Source: DASYRM01 sp036004405
GTDB lineage: Bacteria; Acidobacteriota; Vicinamibacteria; Vicinamibacterales; UBA2999
DNA length: 29,048 nucleotides
Assembly (NCBI GenBank): GCA_036004405.1
Contig: DASYRM010000066.1
Location: 1-29,048 of the forward strand
Direction of reading: 5' to 3'
Part shown: piece by piece, positions 25,321 to 29,048 of the stretch
Layout: each line of letters starts with the position of its first letter
Position numbering within the stretch: position 1 is the stretch's first letter
Made by a program: the position numbers and the translations under genes
Notes under the pieces: model-generated
What the model was told of the DNA's origin: nothing
The model's database searches: none
What the model saw: the letters and a program-made list of their open reading frames with translations, nothing else

Positions 25321-26295
25321 TCAGGCTTGAGCCGTGAGCCCTGAGCCGTGCGCCACGGGGACGTGCCCGGGCAGCCCTTCGAGGAAGCGCTCGGCATCGA
25401 TCGCCGCCATGCACCCCGACCCGGCGGCCGTGATCGCCTGCCGGTAGATGTGGTCCTGCACGTCGCCGGCCGCGAAGACACCCGGCACGCTCGTGCGGCT
25501 GCCGTCGTGCGTGACGATGTAGCCGTTGCCGTCGAGCTCCATCTGCCCTTTGAAGAGCGACGTGTTCGGCGTGTGGCCGATGGCGATGAAGACGCCGTCG
25601 AGCGCCACCTCGGTCAGCGCGCCGGTCTTGAGGTTGCGGACCGTGATGCCGGTCACTTCCCCCTTCTCGACGTCGTTGACCGACGCGATCTCGGAATCCC
25701 AGAGGAATTCGATCTTCGGGTTCGCGAACGCCTTGTCCTGCATGATCTTCGACGCGCGCAAGGTGTCGCGGCGGTGGATGACGATCACCTTCGACGCAAA
25801 GCGCGTCAGGTAGACCGCTTCCTCCATCGCCGAGTCGCCGCCGCCGACGACCGCAATCGGCTTGCCGCGGAAAAAGTAGCCGTCACACGTCGCGCAGGTA
25901 GAGACGCCATGGCCCGACAGCTTGCGGTCGGAGCCGATGTCGAGCCAGCGGGCGGACGCGCCCGTGGCGATGATCAACGCGTCGGCCAGCACCGAGCGGC
26001 CGTCGGCCAGGGCAATCGGGAACGGTCGCCGGCTCAAGTCCACCTTGGTCACGTTGTTCTGGACGATCTCGGCGCCGAAGCGCTCGGCCTGCGCCCGCAT
26101 CTCGGCCATCAGATCCGGGCCCATGATGCCTTCGCGGAAGCCGGGCCAGTTCTCGACCATCGTCGTCAGCATCAGCTGGCCGCCGGCCTCGAGCCCCTCG
26201 ATCAGCAGGGGCTTGAGGTTGGCGCGGGCGGTATACAGCGCGGCCGTCAGCCCGGCCGGACCCGACCCGATGATCACCACCCGATGCTCGGCCAT
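25321..26295 (-). CDS. trxB: Thioredoxin reductase
   Basis: A 324-residue FAD/NADPH enzyme that reduces thioredoxin. The FAD motif VVIIGSGPAGLTAALYTARANL (6-27), GGQLMLTTMVENWPGF, the redox-active Cys-Ala-Thr-Cys in STCATCDGYFFRGK, the NADPH motif VVGGGDSAMEEAVYLT and VFAAGDVQDHIYRQAITAAGSGCMAAIDAERFL are all present. The start ATG shares one base with the trxA stop (TGATG), so trxA-trxB form an operon. The last residues after ERFLEGLP are unusual: the end (HGSGLTAQA) is encoded by the 7-nt tandem array at 25327-25354. Confidence 0.96.
   Translation of the reverse strand: MAEHRVVIIGSGPAGLTAALYTARANLKPLLIEGLEAGGQLMLTTMVENWPGFREGIMGPDLMAEMRAQAERFGAEIVQNNVTKVDLSRRPFPIALADGRSVLADALIIATGASARWLDIGSDRKLSGHGVSTCATCDGYFFRGKPIAVVGGGDSAMEEAVYLTRFASKVIVIHRRDTLRASKIMQDKAFANPKIEFLWDSEIASVNDVEKGEVTGITVRNLKTGALTEVALDGVFIAIGHTPNTSLFKGQMELDGNGYIVTHDGSRTSVPGVFAAGDVQDHIYRQAITAAGSGCMAAIDAERFLEGLPGHVPVAHGSGLTAQA
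25327..25354 (+). repeat. Heptamer tandem array (NTGAGCC type) in the trxB 3' end
   Basis: TTGAGCC, GTGAGCC, CTGAGCC and GTGCGCC head to tail. On the minus strand it codes the last residues of TrxB and leads straight into the stop at 25321. Confidence 0.8.
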
Positions 26296-26618
26296 CAGAG
26301 CAGCCTTTCGATCTTCGCCGCGATGTCTTCCTTCGACTGCAGGCCGACGATCGTGTCGGCCAGCTGGCCGTCCTTGAAGAGCAGCAGCGTCGGGATGCCG
26401 CGAATCGCGAAATTGCCGGGCACCTCGGGGTTCTCGTCGACGTTCATCTTGGCCACGGTGACGCGCCCGTCGTAGTCCGAGGCCAGGGCGTCAACCGTCG
26501 GCGCCAGCCGGCGGCACGGCGCACACCATTCGGCCCAGAAGTCCACGAGCACTACGCCCTTGCTGGTCTCGTCGCCGAAGTTGCTGTCGGTAAACGTCTT
26601 CACTTTGTCGGATGCCAT
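26295..26618 (-). CDS. trxA: Thioredoxin
   Basis: A 107-residue thioredoxin, the general disulfide reductant partner of the adjacent trxB. It shows VVLVDFWAEWCAPCRRLAP (22-40) with active-site Cys32 and Cys35, VAKMNVDENPEV, the cis-proline in RGIPTLLLFKDG (73-84) and VGLQSKEDI. The active site reads Cys-Ala-Pro-Cys instead of the usual Cys-Gly-Pro-Cys, followed by Arg-Arg rather than Lys; such variants occur in otherwise normal thioredoxins and may shift the redox potential. The frame is open far upstream through antisense glgA, but ATG 26618 gives the family length. It lies 23 bp after the glgA stop. Confidence 0.96.
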   Translation of the reverse strand: MASDKVKTFTDSNFGDETSKGVVLVDFWAEWCAPCRRLAPTVDALASDYDGRVTVAKMNVDENPEVPGNFAIRGIPTLLLFKDGQLADTIVGLQSKEDIAAKIERLL

Positions 26619-26641
26619 CGGCTCTTCTGCTCCCTTCGCCT

Positions 26642-28078
26642 TCAACTGACGCTGCGGGCGCGCTCGTACACTTTCACGTAGGCGCGCGCCGACGAATCCC
26701 ACGAATGGTCCTGCCGCATGCCCGTGCGCTGCAACTGCCGCCACGCGTCGCGCCGCTCGAACATGCTCAGCGCCCACCGCAACGTGCCGAGCAGCGCCTC
26801 CGGCGTGTAGTCGTCGAAGGTGAACCCGGTGCCCTCGCCCGTCGCGGCGTCGTAGTTCTTCACCGTATCGTACAGCCCCCCCGTGGCGCGCACCAGCGGC
26901 ACCGTCCCGTAGCGGAGGCTGTACATCTGATTCAACCCGCAGGGCTCGAACTGCGAGGGCATGAGAAAGAGGTCCGAGCCCCCTTCGATCAGGTGCGCCA
27001 GCCCTTCGTCGAAGCCGATGTGCGCCGCCACCACCTCGGGGAACCGCCGGGCGAGACCGCGCCACAGGTCCTCGTAGCGCCGGTCGCCGGTGCCGAGCAG
27101 CACGAACGACGCGCCCAGCCGCGGCAGTTCGTCGGCGACGGCCTGCAGCAGATCGAATCCCTTCTGGTCCACCAGACGCGACACCATGCCGACGAGCGGC
27201 CGGGCCAAAGTGGCCTCGTTGACGGGAAACCCGAATACCTCGAGCACCCGCCGTTTCGCCGCGGCCTTCCGCTCCAGATGGTCGGCGTCGTAGGTTTCCG
27301 GCAGGTGCGGATCGCGCGCGGGATCCCACTGCTCGTAGTCGATCCCGTTGAGGATGCCCACCAGCTTGCCCGCACGCTCGCGCAGGATGCCGTCGAACCC
27401 GAACCCGTACTGCGCCGTCTGGATTTCGTCGGCGTAGCGCGGGCTCACCGTCGTCACCATGCGGCTGAAGACGATGCCCGCCTTCAAGAAACTGATGCGC
27501 CCCCAGTACTCCATGCCGTCGATCCGCATCAGCGAATTGCCCAGCCCCAGACGCGGCAGCCACTCCCCTTCGAACACCCCCTGGTACGCCAGGTTGTGGA
27601 TCGTGAACACCACCGGCACGCGCGCCAGCGCGTTCTGGGGGGCCATCGACAGAATCACTGGCACCAGGCCAGCCTGCCAGTCGTGGGCGTGAATCACGTC
27701 GTACCGGGCACCCGTCAGCGCCGCCCACCGCAGCGCTGCGTGCGCCAGGAACGCGAACCGCTCGGGGTTATCGGCAAAGTCCTGCCCCTGGGTGCCGTAG
27801 ATCCCGTCGCGATCGAAGTAGGCCGGCTGATCGATGAAGATCGTCCGGACGCCGTCGGCCGACACGGCAAAGACGCCCGCATCGAGCGGCTGCGTGCCGA
27901 GGGTCACGGTGATGCGCCCCACGCGCTCGCCGGCGGTCACGCCGCGATAGCGCGGGATCACCACCTCGACGTCATGGCCCAGGCGGGCGAGCGCCCGGGG
28001 CAGCGCGCCTGCGACGTCTGCCAGCCCGCCCGTCTTCGCAAACGGCACCGCCTCCGAGGCCACCATCAGGATCCGCAT
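26642..28078 (-). CDS. glgA: Glycogen synthase (ADP-glucose type)
   Basis: A 478-residue GT5 enzyme that extends alpha-1,4-glucan from ADP-glucose. The N-terminal ADP-binding motif KTGGLADVAGALP (15-27) and the sequence ILMVASEAVPFAKTGG are diagnostic, with VIHAHDWQAGLVP, VFTIHNLAYQG, VGILNGIDYEQWDP, MVSRLVDQKGFDLL and MPSQFEPCGLNQMYSLRYGTVPLVRATGGL in order. The length is normal. It is the first gene of the minus-strand run and is divergent from the fdhE-like gene, with a 72-bp gap between the starts. With glpX it indicates glycogen metabolism. Confidence 0.97.
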   Translation of the reverse strand: MRILMVASEAVPFAKTGGLADVAGALPRALARLGHDVEVVIPRYRGVTAGERVGRITVTLGTQPLDAGVFAVSADGVRTIFIDQPAYFDRDGIYGTQGQDFADNPERFAFLAHAALRWAALTGARYDVIHAHDWQAGLVPVILSMAPQNALARVPVVFTIHNLAYQGVFEGEWLPRLGLGNSLMRIDGMEYWGRISFLKAGIVFSRMVTTVSPRYADEIQTAQYGFGFDGILRERAGKLVGILNGIDYEQWDPARDPHLPETYDADHLERKAAAKRRVLEVFGFPVNEATLARPLVGMVSRLVDQKGFDLLQAVADELPRLGASFVLLGTGDRRYEDLWRGLARRFPEVVAAHIGFDEGLAHLIEGGSDLFLMPSQFEPCGLNQMYSLRYGTVPLVRATGGLYDTVKNYDAATGEGTGFTFDDYTPEALLGTLRWALSMFERRDAWRQLQRTGMRQDHSWDSSARAYVKVYERARSVS

Positions 28079-28086
28079 CCCCCCGA

Positions 28087-28092
28087 ATTATC
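28087..28092 (-). promoter_or_regulatory. -10-like hexamer eight nt before glgA
   Basis: On the minus strand GATAAT (five of six matches to TATAAT) ends 8 nt before ATG 28078. No convincing -35 box was found. It fits a near-leaderless start for the long operon. Confidence 0.35.
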
Positions 28093-28149
28093 CCGCACCG
28101 TCATGACCGTCCGTATGCCCGCACGCCACCGTTGCACGCTGCGGATGTG

Positions 28150-28155
28150 TATGAT
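28150..28155 (+). promoter_or_regulatory. -10-like hexamer before the fdhE-like gene
   Basis: TATGAT matches the consensus at five of six positions and ends 7 nt before an in-frame GTG at 28163. If active, transcription would begin at that GTG and the mRNA would be leaderless. Confidence 0.35.
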
Positions 28156-29044
28156 CGGCCCCGTGGCCGATTCCCCCGTCCGCTCCCCGCGGGCCGAAAC
28201 CCGCGAGATCACGGAACTGCGCGCGGTCAAGGCGCGCCAGCCGGAGCTTGCCGGCGCCGTGGACATGCACATCGAGCTGCTGGAGCTGCAGCGGCGCATC
28301 CAGGGCCGCGTGCCGCTGCCCCCGCTTGAACTCGACGCCAACATCCTGCAGCGCCATCAGTTGGACGGCCGACCGGTGCTCCGGTTCGAGCACATTCCAC
28401 TCGATCTCACCGACCTGCGCCTGATGGTCCGGCAGACGGCGGAGGTCCTGCATCGCTTTGATGCCCTGGATGCGTCGGAGTTTCAGCTGGCCCACACCCT
28501 GGGGCGAGGCGACCGGCTGCTCGAGGTGGCGGGACGCTGGTATCGCGGCGCGGCCGAGCGGGCGGCGGCCGCCACGGGCGCCGCCGTGGTGGGTGTGACC
28601 CAGCCCGCCGACGACGAGCCGGAAATCGTGGGGCACGTGCTGACACTGGCGATGCGCCCCTTCTTGTCGAGATGTGCCGAAGTGCTGCAGCGCCGCCCGG
28701 AGCTGTCGGCCTGGTCGCACGCCCACTGCGCGCTCTGCGGCGGCGAGCCGGATCTGGCCACGCTCGACGCCCAGGGCGATCGCTCCCTGGTCTGCGGGCG
28801 CTGTCTGCTGCAATGGCGATTCGATCCGGTCACCTGCCCGTTCTGCCGGAACAGCGACCGCGCGTTGATCACCTCGTTCGGCACGAGCGACGGCCTGTAC
28901 CGCGTCTACTGCTGCGACGCGTGCCATCGCTACGTGAAGGCGTTCGATACGCGGCGCGCCAATCGACCGTTGATGCCGGTCGTCGACGGCGTCGCCATGC
29001 TGCCGCTGGATGCGGCGGCGATGCAGCGGGGCTATCAGTCGTAG
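28151..29044 (+). CDS. fdhE: Formate dehydrogenase accessory protein FdhE-like
   Basis: A 297-residue protein matching FdhE, the rubredoxin-like factor needed for maturation of respiratory formate dehydrogenase. A helical N-terminal half (to about 180) is followed by the zinc/iron-binding part with four CxxC pairs: Cys193/196 in CALCGGEP, Cys215/218 in CGRCLLQWRF, Cys229/232 in CPFCRNSD and Cys255/258 in CCDACHRYVK. The last segment PLMPVVDGVAMLPLDAAA is also typical. ATG 28151 is used; GTG 28163 is equally plausible because a -10-like hexamer lies 7 nt before it, and ATG 28145 is a third option. No formate dehydrogenase subunit is in the window, but the sequence ends just downstream. Confidence 0.88.
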   Translation: MIGPVADSPVRSPRAETREITELRAVKARQPELAGAVDMHIELLELQRRIQGRVPLPPLELDANILQRHQLDGRPVLRFEHIPLDLTDLRLMVRQTAEVLHRFDALDASEFQLAHTLGRGDRLLEVAGRWYRGAAERAAAATGAAVVGVTQPADDEPEIVGHVLTLAMRPFLSRCAEVLQRRPELSAWSHAHCALCGGEPDLATLDAQGDRSLVCGRCLLQWRFDPVTCPFCRNSDRALITSFGTSDGLYRVYCCDACHRYVKAFDTRRANRPLMPVVDGVAMLPLDAAAMQRGYQS

Positions 29045-29048
29045 GGGC
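29041..29048 (+). repeat. Probable start of a third GTAGGGGC-palindrome element, cut by the window end
   Basis: The window ends in GTAGGGGC. As in copy 1, the TAG inside it is the stop codon of the preceding gene. Eight bases are too few for certainty. Confidence 0.4.

Noticed and set aside
26612..28150. A long upstream extension of the fdhE frame, antisense to glgA
   Set aside because: FdhE homology begins only after about 28151, and the upstream part is the shadow of glgA, whose motifs are unmistakable.
28132..28155. Complete -35/-10 promoter TTGCAC plus TATGAT before fdhE
   Set aside because: The spacer is only 12 nt, too short for a standard sigma-70 promoter; only the -10-like hexamer was kept.

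Overview
The window is high-GC chromosomal DNA from a diderm, polysaccharide-producing bacterium. The gene content (bactofilin, PQQ/cytochrome c periplasmic enzyme, UXS-type epimerase, DUF1572 and DinB proteins, tight high-GC gene packing) suggests an acidobacterium of the Vicinamibacteria type. That is an inference from gene content and style, not a marker-gene result. No rRNA, tRNA, CRISPR array, integrase or transposase gene was seen, and no stretch over 300 bases lacks a gene.

Layout: (1) 2-8602, plus strand: an exopolysaccharide or O-antigen type cluster with four GT4 glycosyltransferases, one GT2 glycosyltransferase, a polyprenyl-phosphate sugar phosphotransferase (priming enzyme) and a UDP-glucuronate decarboxylase-like epimerase. 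A zinc-ribbon, membrane-anchored trypsin-like protease is embedded in it. (2) 8636-12001, minus strand: hflX, a lipoprotein with TPR and SLH-like domains, and a pgsA-like phosphatidyltransferase. A 44-codon basic ORF lies divergent to hflX. (3) 12249-15915, minus strand: bactofilin, a small methyltransferase, glpX (class II FBPase) and an MFS exporter. (4) 16154-18393, plus strand: a NifS-type cysteine desulfurase overlapping mnmA, a sulfur-relay pair for tRNA 2-thiouridine. (5) 28078-18434, minus strand: a close-packed run of eleven genes. These are glgA, trxA, trxB, a DinB protein, a VanZ-domain protein, a DUF1572 protein, a metallophosphoesterase, a DUF1963 (YwqG-like) protein, a ModA-like periplasmic binding protein, a small lipoprotein (apparently frameshifted) and a PQQ propeller protein with its own cytochrome c domain. 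(6) 28151-29044, plus strand: fdhE-like, divergent from glgA.

The most unusual signal lies between the genes. Six short tandem arrays (7-9 nt units, different unit at most sites) occupy gene boundaries, and three of them are translated as the C-terminal tails of PgsA, the MFS protein and TrxB. A GTAGGGGC-plus-palindrome element occurs twice in full, and the window ends eight bases into what looks like a third copy. Several gene ends carry strong palindromes without a T-tract, one with its stop codon in the loop. Four genes that lead transcription units have a -10-like hexamer only 7-9 nt before the start codon and no Shine-Dalgarno sequence, the signature of leaderless mRNAs.
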